The notes under the pieces were generated by a model. It ran no database searches. It was not told the DNA's origin and was given only the letters and a program-made list of their open reading frames with translations. The position numbers and the translations under genes were made by a program. From JAJDUF01 sp965238265 (GTDB taxonomy: Bacteria > Chloroflexota > UBA11872 > UBA12225 > JAJDUF01), in contig OZ250185.1 in the NCBI GenBank assembly GCA_965238265.1, forward strand, positions 3,596,001 through 3,660,000: a DNA stretch of 64,000 bases. The letters run 5' to 3'. Shown here piece after piece: positions 35,198 to 43,920 of this stretch. Within the stretch, counting starts at the first letter, position 1, and each line of letters starts with the position of its first letter.

Positions 35198-36507
35198 CCC
35201 GCCTCAACGGGCTGTAGGTCTCCGTCGGCGACCTCGAAGACCGTTGCCGCGTCGAGGAAGCCGGCGGTGAAGGGGCGCAACTCGGTCGTGGTGAGGAGCA
35301 CCTGCCCGCCTAGTCCGGCACCACCTCGACCCCCCTCGGATTGTGCAGACCTAGCGGGCAGCCCGTCACCGGTGAGCATCTCTTGCAGTAGCAGACGCCG
35401 CTGCGGGTCCAGCTCGGAAAGCACGTCGTCGAGCAGGAGGACCGGCCGCTCGCCAGTGCGCTGCTGCATCACTGCGGCCTCCGCCAGCTTGACCGCGAGC
35501 GCCGCCGTGCGCTGCTGGCCGCGGGAGCCGAAGTGATTGAGGTCCACCCCGTCAACGGTGAAGGCCAGATCGTCGCGGTGCGGGCCAACGATGGTCACGC
35601 CCTGGCGCCGCTCCCGTTCCTGCTGCGCGTCGAGTTGGGCGGCGAACTGCGCGGCAACGACCGGCCGCACGTCATCCCCCTGTACGGGCGCAGCATGCTG
35701 CGCCCCTGCGGCCGCCCCGGACCCTGACGCCAAAACAGGCTGTAGCTCGGTGACGCTGCTGCGGTAGACGATGCCCAGGGACATACGGTCATCCACCAGC
35801 CGCGGGTGGATGTCGGCCAAGAACGAGTTGAGGGTGGTGATCGCCTGACCGCGGCCCACGATCAGCTCGCTGCCCAACGCGACCACCTGCTCGGTCCAAT
35901 ACCGGAGCTGATCTGCCGGCAAACGGCGGTCACGGAGCTGCCGCAACAGGGCATTGCGCTGGGCCAGGACGCGATGGTACTGACTGAGCACGCGCAAGTA
36001 GTGGGGATCAACCTGGCAGAGCATGATGTCGAGGTACCGCCGCCGCTGGGCCGGCGAGCCGGTGATAAGCTCGACATCTTCGGGCGTGAAGAGCACTATA
36101 TTGAGCTGACCGAGCGCGTCCATCGCCCGCCGGGGGTGCTGGTTAAGCCGGACACGCTTCTGGATTGCTCGTGTGGGGCCACGGGCCGCAGCGCCAGCCG
36201 CTGCGTTGGCAGCATTGCCGCCCGCTGGCTCGACCAGGATAATATCCAGCCGCGACGTGCTCCCTTGGCGCTCGATCTCGGCGCTGATGCGGGCAAAGCG
36301 CTCGTCGGCGCCGGCGTGCCACGAGACCAGCTCACGCTCGCTCGTGGTACGGAACGACTTGGTCGTCGCGAGCATATACAGTGCTTCGAGCAGGTTGGAC
36401 TTGCCCTGGGCATTGTTACCGCAGAGCACGGATACCCCGGCCGGGAGGTCCAGCTCCAGCCGGCGGTAGGTACGAAAATTCGTCAGGCTCAGGTGGCGAC
36501 AACGCAT
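35188..36507 (-). CDS. recF: DNA replication/repair protein RecF with two repeat-derived insertions
   Basis: 439 residues from ATG 36507, where homology begins (MRCRHLSLTNFRTYRRLELD). Walker A is GNNAQGKSNLLEALYML; the FTPEDVELITGSPAQRRRYLD block is diagnostic; FGSRGQQRTAALAVKLAEA is the ABC signature and PVLLLDDVLSELDPQRR the Walker B. It loads RecA at gaps. Two stretches are foreign: GAAAGAQHAAPVQG (palindrome at 35686-35705) and LPARSAQSEGGRGGAGLGGQ (palindrome at 35304-35361). Both are near surface loops, one just before the conserved QVLLTTTE end. The stop codon lies in an R1 repeat. Confidence 0.92.
   Translation of the reverse strand: MRCRHLSLTNFRTYRRLELDLPAGVSVLCGNNAQGKSNLLEALYMLATTKSFRTTSERELVSWHAGADERFARISAEIERQGSTSRLDIILVEPAGGNAANAAAGAAARGPTRAIQKRVRLNQHPRRAMDALGQLNIVLFTPEDVELITGSPAQRRRYLDIMLCQVDPHYLRVLSQYHRVLAQRNALLRQLRDRRLPADQLRYWTEQVVALGSELIVGRGQAITTLNSFLADIHPRLVDDRMSLGIVYRSSVTELQPVLASGSGAAAGAQHAAPVQGDDVRPVVAAQFAAQLDAQQERERRQGVTIVGPHRDDLAFTVDGVDLNHFGSRGQQRTAALAVKLAEAAVMQQRTGERPVLLLDDVLSELDPQRRLLLQEMLTGDGLPARSAQSEGGRGGAGLGGQVLLTTTELRPFTAGFLDAATVFEVADGDLQPVEAGGT
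35304..35361. mobile_element. P1-related palindrome inside recF, in frame
   Basis: TGCCCGCCTAGTCCGGCAC at the left and GTGCAGACCTAGCGGGCA at the right form imperfect arms around about 20 bases rich in C (G on the coding strand). Arms ending in CAC/GTG and a G-rich loop resemble P1, but the match is looser than between the other three copies. Confidence 0.5.
35686..35705. mobile_element. GGGCGCARCATGYTGCGCCC palindrome inside recF
   Basis: A perfect 20-base palindrome. The same unit with A/T at two symmetric positions lies in non-coding DNA at 43368-43387. In recF it encodes part of an Ala/Gly-rich loop not expected in the family. Confidence 0.6.
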
Positions 36508-36624
36508 CCTACTATGGCCCGCGGCCCGATTGTACCGCGCGGGCCGACCGCGGCTCATCGGTTAGTATGAACGCACAATCATCGCCGGGCTGCGACAAAC
36601 CCGGACACGAATTGAGGAGAGCCT

Positions 36625-37590
36625 ATGCCGCTCACGCATACAGCACAGCCCACATTGCGGCGTCCAATCCTGGTCGGGGCATTCGAGGGCTTGCCCGATG
36701 CCGGGCTGGCCGCATCGCTGGCCATTCGCCATCTGGTCTCGACGCTCGATGCCGCCCCCCTGGCCGAGCAAGAATCGGACGACTACTACGACTATAGCGA
36801 GCTGCGGCCCATCTCCCGGCTCACCGGGCCCCAAGATCGTGTTCTGGAGTGGCCCAAAGGCGAGTTCTGGTATGCCCAGCATCCTGAGGCGGACGACACG
36901 ACGCACGACCTGATCTTTTACCTCGTCCCGGAGCCGCAGCTGCGCTGGCGAGCGTTCGCCGCCGAACTGGCGGAAGCGTGTGTGGAGTGGGAGGTGGGAG
37001 CAGCCGTCCTGCTGGCAAGCGTGCCGGCGGACGTGCCGCACACCCGCAGCACCGTCCTGACCGGCTGGGCGACAGCCCCCGAGCTGCGCGTCGCCGTGAA
37101 CCGGCTGGGGATTCCGTTCTCGCAGTATGAGGGGCCTTCCAGCGTCCACTCGGCGGTCATCGAGGCCCTGCGTATCCACCAGGTACCGAGCGCCAGTCTG
37201 TTCGGTAGTGTGCCGCACTACCTCCAGGTGCCCAATCCCGCCGTGAGCGCGGCGCTGCTGGAGCACGCGGCGCGGCTCGTCGGCTGGCCGTTCGATCTAG
37301 TCCAACTGCGTCAAGCCGGGCGGCAGCTGCTGGCCCAGGCGGATGAGGCCGTCGCCGAGCGGCCGGAGCTGGCGGCCTACTTGCAACAGCTCGAAGACCA
37401 GTACGACGAATCGAAGGCGCCTTTAGCGCCAGGCCAGACCGAGCCAGGCGAAGCAGCGGCGGAATCGAGCGGTCCGCTGGCCGTAGACCCCGAGAAGCTT
37501 GTCGAGGAGCTTGAAGACTTCCTCCGCCGCCGCCGGGAGGAGGGCGACGCTGACAATGAAGAGGACCAACCCCAGCCCGGCAGCGTTTGA
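36625..37590 (+). CDS. PAC2-family protein (proteasome-assembly-chaperone-like)
   Basis: 321 residues. RPILVGAFEGLPDAGLAASL and AIRHLVSTLDA, then DYYDYSELRPI, are typical of the bacterial PAC2 family, known mainly from Actinobacteria and Chloroflexota. The C-terminal 60 residues are acidic and end in a run of charged residues (EELEDFLRRRREEGDADNEE). Its molecular role is not established. GAGGAGAG precedes ATG 36625. It diverges from recF. Confidence 0.8.
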   Translation: MPLTHTAQPTLRRPILVGAFEGLPDAGLAASLAIRHLVSTLDAAPLAEQESDDYYDYSELRPISRLTGPQDRVLEWPKGEFWYAQHPEADDTTHDLIFYLVPEPQLRWRAFAAELAEACVEWEVGAAVLLASVPADVPHTRSTVLTGWATAPELRVAVNRLGIPFSQYEGPSSVHSAVIEALRIHQVPSASLFGSVPHYLQVPNPAVSAALLEHAARLVGWPFDLVQLRQAGRQLLAQADEAVAERPELAAYLQQLEDQYDESKAPLAPGQTEPGEAAAESSGPLAVDPEKLVEELEDFLRRRREEGDADNEEDQPQPGSV

Positions 37591-37652
37591 GGCATGGCCT
37601 AAGCTACACGGCAGTTGCAGCATCCGTTCGTTTCACAGGCAGAGCAACGCTG

Positions 37653-38396
37653 ATGATTGACTCGCACACGCAGCAAAAGACGATTGCCATTGTTGGCGGT
37701 ACCGGCCCAATGGGCCGCGGCCTTGCCTTGCGGTGGGCGCAGGCCGGCTACCGTATCGTGCTCGGCTCGCGCGATGCCGAGCGGGCCACGGCGGCGGCGG
37801 CCGGCATTCGCCAAACACTTGGCGCCGCGGCGCCGGTCGAGGGCGCCACCAACGCCGAGGCGGTGGCCGCCGCGGGTACCGTCGCGCTCTGCGTGCCGTT
37901 CGCCGCCCATGCCAGGACGCTCCGGGGGCTACGGTCGGCGTGGCGAGCCGGCAGCGTGCTCGTGGACGTGACCGTGCCGCTGGCGGTAGCCGTCGGCGGT
38001 CGGGCGACGGACATGCTGGGGCTGCCGGCCGGCTCGGCGGCCGAGCAGGCGGCCCAACTGACTCCACAGAGCGTCCGGGTCTGCGCTGCGTTTCACCACA
38101 TCAGCGCGGCCCACTTGCGCGACGTCGATCACGCCTTGGAGGGCGACGTGCTGCTGTGTGGGAATGACCGCGCGGCGCGGACGGCCGTGCGGGCGCTGGT
38201 GGAGGCGATTCCGCGGCTGCGCCCTGTTGACGTGGGGCCGCTGCGGCGGGCGCGGCTGTTGGAGCCGCTGACGGCGCTGCTGATCGGGATCAACGTGCGC
38301 TACAAAGTGCCGGGGGCCGGCATCCGCATCACCGGGCTGCCGGAGGGCGAGCCTCACCCCCCGGCCCCCTCTCCACCATGTGGCGAGGGGGAGTAG
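37653..38396 (+). CDS. NADPH:F420 oxidoreductase-like protein (NpdG family) with repeat-encoded tail
   Basis: 247 residues. IAIVGGTGPMGRGLALRWAQ is the NADP-binding start of the NpdG family; SRDAERA, VALCVPFAAHA, LVDVTVPL and VCAAFHHISAAHL follow. The family uses reduced F420 and NADP. The last 14 residues (PHPPAPSPPCGEGE) are encoded by an R2 palindrome at 38352-38396 and are certainly not part of the fold. ATG 37653; the frame is open further upstream. Confidence 0.8.
   Translation: MIDSHTQQKTIAIVGGTGPMGRGLALRWAQAGYRIVLGSRDAERATAAAAGIRQTLGAAAPVEGATNAEAVAAAGTVALCVPFAAHARTLRGLRSAWRAGSVLVDVTVPLAVAVGGRATDMLGLPAGSAAEQAAQLTPQSVRVCAAFHHISAAHLRDVDHALEGDVLLCGNDRAARTAVRALVEAIPRLRPVDVGPLRRARLLEPLTALLIGINVRYKVPGAGIRITGLPEGEPHPPAPSPPCGEGE
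38352..38396. repeat. R2 palindrome forming the 3' end of the NpdG-like gene
   Basis: CTCACCCCCCGGCCCCCTCT, CCACCATGTGGCGAGGGGGA then GTAGGG. The TAG of the coding sequence is part of the repeat edge. Confidence 0.65.
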
Positions 38397-38470
38397 GGCA
38401 GCGAGGCTGACTCTGGCCCCTAGTCCCCATGCTGCGAAGGGGGACGGTGGTCGAGTGACGGCGCGCGAGG

Positions 38471-38905
38471 TTAGCGGCTGGCGGCGCGGCACCAGCGCGC
38501 GGCGGCCTCGACGACATCGCGCAGGCGCTGCCGCTCATCCGCCGACACGCGGCTGTCGGTGAGCACCTGGGCCACGAGCAGCAGCGTAGGATCGCCGGCG
38601 CCGAGGCGCGTGATAACGGCGGGCACGAACCCGGCGGCGGCGAGCAGCCGGTCGGTATCGTCGGGGGAGAGCTGGAGGCCGCGGGCGAGCGCCTCCACCA
38701 GCCCGGGGCTGCTCGGCGTGCGGTCACCGCTTTCCAGGCGGCTGACAATGCTAGCGTGGACCTGGGCGCGTCGGCCGATCGCGCTCTGGCTGAGGCCGGT
38801 CTGCTCGCGCAATTCCCGTAACGTTGCCCCGAAGGCATTGGTAGGGCTGGTACGCAAGGGAGCTACCGGCGGCTTGATCCGACCCCCACTTGACGCTTGT
38901 GCCAT
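38471..38905 (-). CDS. XRE-family transcriptional regulator
   Basis: 144 residues from ATG 38905. FGATLRELREQTGLSQSAIG then RRAQVHASIVSRLESGDRTP is a full XRE helix-turn-helix at about 25-75. The C-terminal helical part (LSPDDTDRLLAAAGFVP) is typical of XRE proteins with a short tail. An earlier start at 38950 exists but adds only low-complexity residues. Confidence 0.75.
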   Translation of the reverse strand: MAQASSGGRIKPPVAPLRTSPTNAFGATLRELREQTGLSQSAIGRRAQVHASIVSRLESGDRTPSSPGLVEALARGLQLSPDDTDRLLAAAGFVPAVITRLGAGDPTLLLVAQVLTDSRVSADERQRLRDVVEAAARWCRAASR

Positions 38906-39322
38906 CGCTGACCCTGCGCTGCGGCCGAAACTGCCGCCGCAGCAGCTCACCTGCCTGTGTCGAGCCTACGGTTCCTGTGCGCCGTTGTCAATGCACGCCC
39001 CTAGTGCGACACGCCGCTGCGTGGGAGTGACCGTCGGGAGAGTGCCCCTCCGGCCACGTGACTCTCCGTGGACCTAGGACCAACCCAGCCGTAAGCCTGG
39101 CAGATGGTAGGTGGAAAACACAAGACCATCTCCGAACAAAGGATGATCTTGACAAGAAGATGAGCGTGCTCTAAGTTAAAACTATACGTCGGAAACCCGC
39201 ATCCCATGCATAATTGCCGACGTTTCTTCCTCACTCTTGGGATTTTACTACCACTAAGAGTAGGTTGCTTGTCCATCAGCAAAATCTCTTCGGAAAGTCA
39301 AGTTAATGGGGGGGGCTAGTAC
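38906..39322. other. Upstream region of the ABC exporter pair; one doubtful frame
   Basis: From about 39090 to 39300 the DNA is notably AT-richer than its surroundings. The minus strand has an open frame (39282 down to 39001) whose start reads MDKQPTLSGSKIPRVRKKRR and which has several cysteines, but its last third runs into GC-rich sequence of ordinary type. TTGACA at about 39149 is followed after 17 bases by TAAGTT, a weak promoter reading toward the exporters. Confidence 0.35.
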
Positions 39323-41200
39323 GTGGACATTCTGCGCCGTCTGAGCGCCGAGGCACGAGCCACTGCTCTCCGTGCGCGCGTGGCCGGCGACGCCATTGCC
39401 TACACGAGTGGCCTGCTGTGGACCCATGCGCGTCTTCCGAGCGGTGGCCTCCTTTTGTTGGCGCTCATCGCCGGGGTCACCACACCGCTGCTCGTCGGGG
39501 CCTTGACCGGTCTCGTGGATGCGCTCGGCACCCGTCCCGCCGATCCCTGGTCAGCCATCGCCCCCTGGCTGCTCGTGATGCTCGGTGCGCTCCTGTTCCG
39601 CAGCGTCGAGGACGCCGCGGGCAGCTACCTGTCCATGCTCATCCGCGAACGCGTCGAGCCGGTACTGCGGCACCAGCTCGCCGCTCATGCCATCGCCGTG
39701 CCGCTCTCGTACTTCGAACAATCGGAGTACTACCAGAAGCTCGAAACCGGGCAAAAGGCCGCCGCTTCCGGCTTCAGCGATCTGCTGAACACCGGGACGC
39801 GCTGGGCCTCCACCGGGACTGGGTTGGCCGGCCTACTGCTCCTGTTCGCTGGCGCCCACGTCGTGCTCGCCATCGTGCTCGTGGCTACAGCCCTGGGGGT
39901 GACGGTCGTGCAGGCTCGGCTGGCCGGACGGTTTACCGAGGTGAATTATCGCGCCTCGCCGCTACGCCGTGCCCTCGGCTATTGGGGAACACAGCTATCC
40001 AGCCGGGACGCTGCGCCAGAAGTGCGGCTGTTTGGGTTAGCGCAGCCGCTCCTCGGTCGTTGGCAAGAGGTGTTCGAGCGGTTCCTGACCGACATCACGG
40101 CCGCGCGTTGGCGGATGGCCTGGCAGGGTCTCGTGGCAGCAGCGCTGCAGGAGGTGGTGGGCTGGCTGACCGTCCTCACGCTGCTGCTCCTGGCACTGCA
40201 AGGCGCTGTGACCATTGGGTCTCTCGTGGCGCTGCTCTATGGGCTGAACCGCTTTCGTGAACACGTCCGCATCCTAGGCTACAGCACGAGATATCTCGTC
40301 GAGCGCTGGTCCCGCGTGGAGCATCTGCGGGCCTTCTTAGCACTGCCGGTGGAGCCACGTCCCAGTGCGCCAGGCGTCTCTGTCCCGCGACCGCTGCGCC
40401 AGGGGGTGCAGTTTCAAGGGGTCAGCTTCACCTATCCCGGGAGCGACCACCCGGCCCTCGCGGACATCACACTCGACCTTGGCCCCGAGGAACGGGTGGC
40501 CGTGGTCGGGGAGAACGGCTCCGGGAAGACCACGCTCGTCCGCCTGCTCCTCGGCCTCTATCGCCCCGACCAAGGGCAGATTACCGTGGACGGGATGGAT
40601 CTGCAGGACCTCGATCCGGTGGAGTGGCGTCAGCACGCCACGGCCATCTTCCAGGACTTCATGCAGTATCCCACGAGCGTGGGTGAGAACATCGGCTACG
40701 CTGACATCGCCCTCCTTGGCGACGTGACCACCACGCCACAGACCATCCATCCCCGCATTGTCACGGCGGCAGCGCAGAGTGAGGCCACCGCCTTCATCCC
40801 CGATCTTCCGGCAGGCTATGCCACGCTCTTGGGTAAAGAGTTTGAGGACGCCACTGAGCTATCCGCTGGTCAGTGGCAACGGCTGGCGCTCGCCCGGGCG
40901 TATCTCCGTGACGCCCAGATCGTTGTCCTGGACGAGCCGACGGCCGCTCTCGACCCCCGCGCCGAGGTTGCGGTCTACCGCCAGTTCCGGCAAGCCGCCG
41001 CGGGTCGCTGTGCGGTGTTCATTTCCCATCGCCTTGGCTCCGCCCGGCTCGCCGACCGGATCGTTGTGCTGCGCTCCGGGCAAGTAGTCGAAGCAGGTGA
41101 TCACGAGGCCCTACTGGCCCGTGACGGCGAATACGCCCGTATGTACCGGTTGCAGGCCCACTGGTACGGCGACGGGGACGCGCGGGAGGCGGTGCGGTGA
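39323..41200 (+). CDS. ABC exporter, fused membrane and ATPase domains (first of pair)
   Basis: 625 residues. Six spans up to about residue 320, then an ATPase domain: VVGENGSGKTTLVRLLLG (Walker A), FQDFMQYPTSVGENIGY (Q loop), LSAGQWQRLALARAYLRDAQ (signature) and IVVLDEPTAALDP (Walker B), FISHRLGSA (H loop). The signature LSAGQ instead of LSGGQ is followed by W, as in exporters for peptides such as lantibiotics. GTG start at 39323. The stop overlaps the next start by GTGA, so the pair most likely forms a heterodimer. Substrate unknown. Confidence 0.88.
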   Translation: MDILRRLSAEARATALRARVAGDAIAYTSGLLWTHARLPSGGLLLLALIAGVTTPLLVGALTGLVDALGTRPADPWSAIAPWLLVMLGALLFRSVEDAAGSYLSMLIRERVEPVLRHQLAAHAIAVPLSYFEQSEYYQKLETGQKAAASGFSDLLNTGTRWASTGTGLAGLLLLFAGAHVVLAIVLVATALGVTVVQARLAGRFTEVNYRASPLRRALGYWGTQLSSRDAAPEVRLFGLAQPLLGRWQEVFERFLTDITAARWRMAWQGLVAAALQEVVGWLTVLTLLLLALQGAVTIGSLVALLYGLNRFREHVRILGYSTRYLVERWSRVEHLRAFLALPVEPRPSAPGVSVPRPLRQGVQFQGVSFTYPGSDHPALADITLDLGPEERVAVVGENGSGKTTLVRLLLGLYRPDQGQITVDGMDLQDLDPVEWRQHATAIFQDFMQYPTSVGENIGYADIALLGDVTTTPQTIHPRIVTAAAQSEATAFIPDLPAGYATLLGKEFEDATELSAGQWQRLALARAYLRDAQIVVLDEPTAALDPRAEVAVYRQFRQAAAGRCAVFISHRLGSARLADRIVVLRSGQVVEAGDHEALLARDGEYARMYRLQAHWYGDGDAREAVR

Positions 41201-43005
41201 AGCAGCAGCTTGAGGTCACCGGTGCGCTCAATCGCGGGCAGCTGCGGTATCTGCCGCGGGTTTTGCGGCTCCTCTGGGAGGTCAGCCCCACTGCGACCAT
41301 CCTTATCGGGCTGCTCCAAATCGGCACCGGCCTCTTCCCAGTGGCGGAGGTGCATCTCTTGCGCCTCCTCGTCGAGACGGCGCAACAGGTAGTGCAAGGG
41401 ACCGCCCCACTCGCCCAAGGGCTATGGTGGGGCGGCGCCCTGGCGGGATTGGCAGTGCTGCACGCCGCTCTCCTCGCGCTCGAGGGGGTTGTGGCCGACC
41501 GGCACCAAGAGGTTTTGCGCGGCGTGGTCGAAGAGCGTTGCTATCGCCAGGCACAGGCGATGCCGCTCGAACAGTTCGAGCGGGCCGAGCACTATGATCG
41601 GCTGCAGCGTACGAGAGCGGGCATCGAGGGACGTCTCTTCAGCACGATGGCGTTCTTCTGGCGCAGTTTCTCGAATGTGGTGACTCTGCTCTCGCTGCTG
41701 ATCTACCTGGGCCAGCTTCATTGGGGCCTCCCGGCGCTGCTGCTTGTGGGTACCGCGCCCGGCGTGTGGGTTCGCCAGCGCTTTTTCCGCCGGATGTTCC
41801 TGCTCACCCGTAGCCAGACTCCCGCAATGCGACGCTGGGAGGTCTTCACCGGTCTGCTCACCGGCCGCCCCGCTGCAGCCGAGACGCGCTTGTTCGGGTT
41901 CGGGCCGCGGCTGCTGGACCAGGCCGACCAGCTGATGCGGCGATTGCGGGGAGAGCGCCTGCAGCTGGCCACCGATGATTCGCGGGCAACGCTCGTCGCT
42001 GATGCTGTGAATGCGCTGGTCTACGTCGCCACGATAGCAGTCGGCGTCTGGCTACTGATAACCGGTCAGGCCAGCCTCGGTGTCTACGCAGCCCTTTTCA
42101 CAGCGATCGAGACCTTCCAGCGGAGATTCTTTGTCCTAGCGTGGGACGCCTCGCTGATGTTCTGGGACCTCCGCTACATCCAGGACTTCTTCGAGTTCAC
42201 CGACGGGCCCCGTGTGGACCTCACCGCGGGCCGCCGACTGACCGGGCCAGTCAGGCAAGGCATCACGTTCGAGGGCGTCTCGTTCACGTATCCGGGGAGT
42301 GAGGAGCCGGCGCTCACCGATCTGAACCTGACCATCCGGCCCGGAGAACGGCTGGCGCTGGTCGGGGAGAACGGGGCCGGCAAATCCACCTTGGTCAAGC
42401 TGCTCATGGGGCTGTACCAGCCCACGGCGGGGCGGATTCTCGTGGACGGCGTTGATCTGCGCGACATGGCCCTAGCCGACTGGTACCGCCGCTTTGGGGC
42501 CGTCTTTCAGGACTTCCTGCGGTATCAGAGCAGTGTGCGGGACAACATCACCTTCGGCTGGGTGGATGGCGCTGCCGATGAGGCCGCCCTGAGCGCGGCG
42601 GTCGCGCGCAGTGGGGCTGACGAGGTGGTGAAGACGCTGCCGCAGGGGCTGGACACGCTGCTGGGCAAGGAGTTCCATGCCGGGCAGGAACTGTCCGTGG
42701 GGCAGTGGCAGAAGCTGGCGATTGCGCGGGCGTACTTCCGCCCGGCGGAGATGCTCGTTCTGGATGAGCCGGCCTCGGCGCTGGATGCCCAGGCGGAGGC
42801 GGCGGTGTACGAGCACTTCGCCCGGATGGCCGCAGACCGGACCGTGGTGCTGATCTCGCACCGATTGGGGTCCTGTCGGATCGCGGGCCGCGTCCTGGTC
42901 TTGCAGGCCGGGCAGCTGATCGAGGCCGGCACGCACGGCGAGCTAATGGCGCACGACGGCGCCTACGCCGAGCTGTACCGGCTCCAGGCGGCCTGGTATC
43001 GGTAG
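41197..43005 (+). CDS. ABC exporter, fused membrane and ATPase domains (second of pair)
   Basis: 602 residues built like its partner: membrane half to about 320, VGENGAGKSTLVKLLMGLYQ, FQDFLRYQSSVRDNITF, LSVGQWQKLAIARAYFRPAE and MLVLDEPASALDA, LISHRLGSCR. The signature is LSVGQ, again not LSGGQ. Both have the Walker B Glu, so both sites could hydrolyse ATP. An R1 repeat stands 12 bases after the stop. Confidence 0.88.
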   Translation: MKQQLEVTGALNRGQLRYLPRVLRLLWEVSPTATILIGLLQIGTGLFPVAEVHLLRLLVETAQQVVQGTAPLAQGLWWGGALAGLAVLHAALLALEGVVADRHQEVLRGVVEERCYRQAQAMPLEQFERAEHYDRLQRTRAGIEGRLFSTMAFFWRSFSNVVTLLSLLIYLGQLHWGLPALLLVGTAPGVWVRQRFFRRMFLLTRSQTPAMRRWEVFTGLLTGRPAAAETRLFGFGPRLLDQADQLMRRLRGERLQLATDDSRATLVADAVNALVYVATIAVGVWLLITGQASLGVYAALFTAIETFQRRFFVLAWDASLMFWDLRYIQDFFEFTDGPRVDLTAGRRLTGPVRQGITFEGVSFTYPGSEEPALTDLNLTIRPGERLALVGENGAGKSTLVKLLMGLYQPTAGRILVDGVDLRDMALADWYRRFGAVFQDFLRYQSSVRDNITFGWVDGAADEAALSAAVARSGADEVVKTLPQGLDTLLGKEFHAGQELSVGQWQKLAIARAYFRPAEMLVLDEPASALDAQAEAAVYEHFARMAADRTVVLISHRLGSCRIAGRVLVLQAGQLIEAGTHGELMAHDGAYAELYRLQAAWYR

Positions 43006-43016
43006 AGGGGAGTTGG

Positions 43017-43060
43017 GCCTAACCCCCGGCCCCTTCCCTGGCAGGGAAGGGGAGTCAATG
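43017..43060. repeat. Intergenic repeat, family R1 (reference form)
   Basis: CCTAACCCCCGGCCCCTTCC continuing CTGGCAGGGAAGGGGAGTCA. Identical apart from its last few bases to 55986-56033. Confidence 0.75.
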
Positions 43061-43324
43061 CGGCGAGTCTCGCCCGCCGGCCCCCTCTGGTCAGTGGGCC
43101 TCACGCCCTGACGGGGGACGCTGCCGACGCTATTTCGTTGTGCGGCAGGATCAGGTATTCGTCAGGCGTGGGGGGTGCGCGGGGGTGGTGTCGGAGGGGA
43201 AAGCCGTCGTCCGCGGTGGAGCAAGACCGCGGGCGGGGCGGTACTTGGATGGCAGGATGCACTTGGTGGATGGTTTGGTGGGCGGTGTGTTCAGCGGCTC
43301 CAGCGTTACCAGCCTGGGAGGGCC

Positions 43325-43387
43325 TATCCCCTGGCCCCCCTATGGTCCCCCCGCACAGCGGGGGGACGGGCGCAACATGTTGCGCCC
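43325..43387. repeat. CCCCCCTATGGTCCCCCCGC unit (R4) plus 20-base palindrome
   Basis: CTATGGTCCCCCCGCACAGC followed by GGGGGGACGGGCGC. Related R4 copies are at 50110-50145 and 61374-61412. The palindrome GGGCGCAACATGTTGCGCCC (43368-43387) is the non-coding twin of the one in recF. Confidence 0.6.
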
Positions 43388-43590
43388 CTACCGGGTTGGC
43401 GGGCGTAGGCCTGGATTCCCGCTTGCAGGGGAATGACGATTGCACACCGGTTTCCTGGTGTGGGAATGACGATACGGTGGAGCGGGAGTGCGAGTAGGTG
43501 CGGGTGTTGGGAGTAGCAGGAACGCGGGGCAAGCACCCCTGGCGCAGCCGGCGCAGGCCGGCCGGCACGGGCGCGGTGGCGATTGAGGTG

Positions 43591-43920
43591 GCACTCAGAC
43601 GGTGCTGACCCGGCGCCCCGGCCGCGACGGCCAGGGGTACGTCAGCACCCGGTGCCGGCGAGGCGGCACTCAGACGGTCATGCCCCGCCGCACGCTGCGC
43701 GTGGAAATCGGCCACCCGGCACCCAAAGGTGCCGGGCGCCGGACCAGTGGTAGTCCGCCGCACGCTGCGCGGCGAGGGGTCGGTCATGACCCGGTGCACT
43801 CAGACCTGACCCGGCGCCCCGGCCGCCAGGGGTACGTCAGCACCCGGTGCGGCCACTCAGGCGGCCATGCCTCGCCGCACGCGGCGCGGTGAGGGGTCGC
43901 TCATGACCCGGTGCCCTCGG
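43591..43920. repeat. Composite direct-repeat block of two alternating units
   Basis: Unit A (GCACTCAGAC, TGACCCGGCGCCCCGGCCG, CCAGGGGTACGTCAGCACCC) occurs at 43591-43657 and 43796-43854. Unit B (CCGCCGCACGCTGCGCG, GAGGGGTCGGTCATGACCCG) occurs at about 43666-43702, 43753-43800 and 43852-43916. Units alternate and are partly truncated. No spacers of constant length, so it is not a CRISPR array. Confidence 0.65.

Noticed and set aside
39001..39282. Minus-strand frame as a certain gene
   Set aside because: Only the first part has unusual composition; the rest runs through ordinary GC-rich DNA, and no family was recognised. Kept as a remark in the spacer entry.
43591..43920. Possible CRISPR array
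   Set aside because: Units differ in length, alternate between two types and have no constant spacers; no cas genes are nearby.
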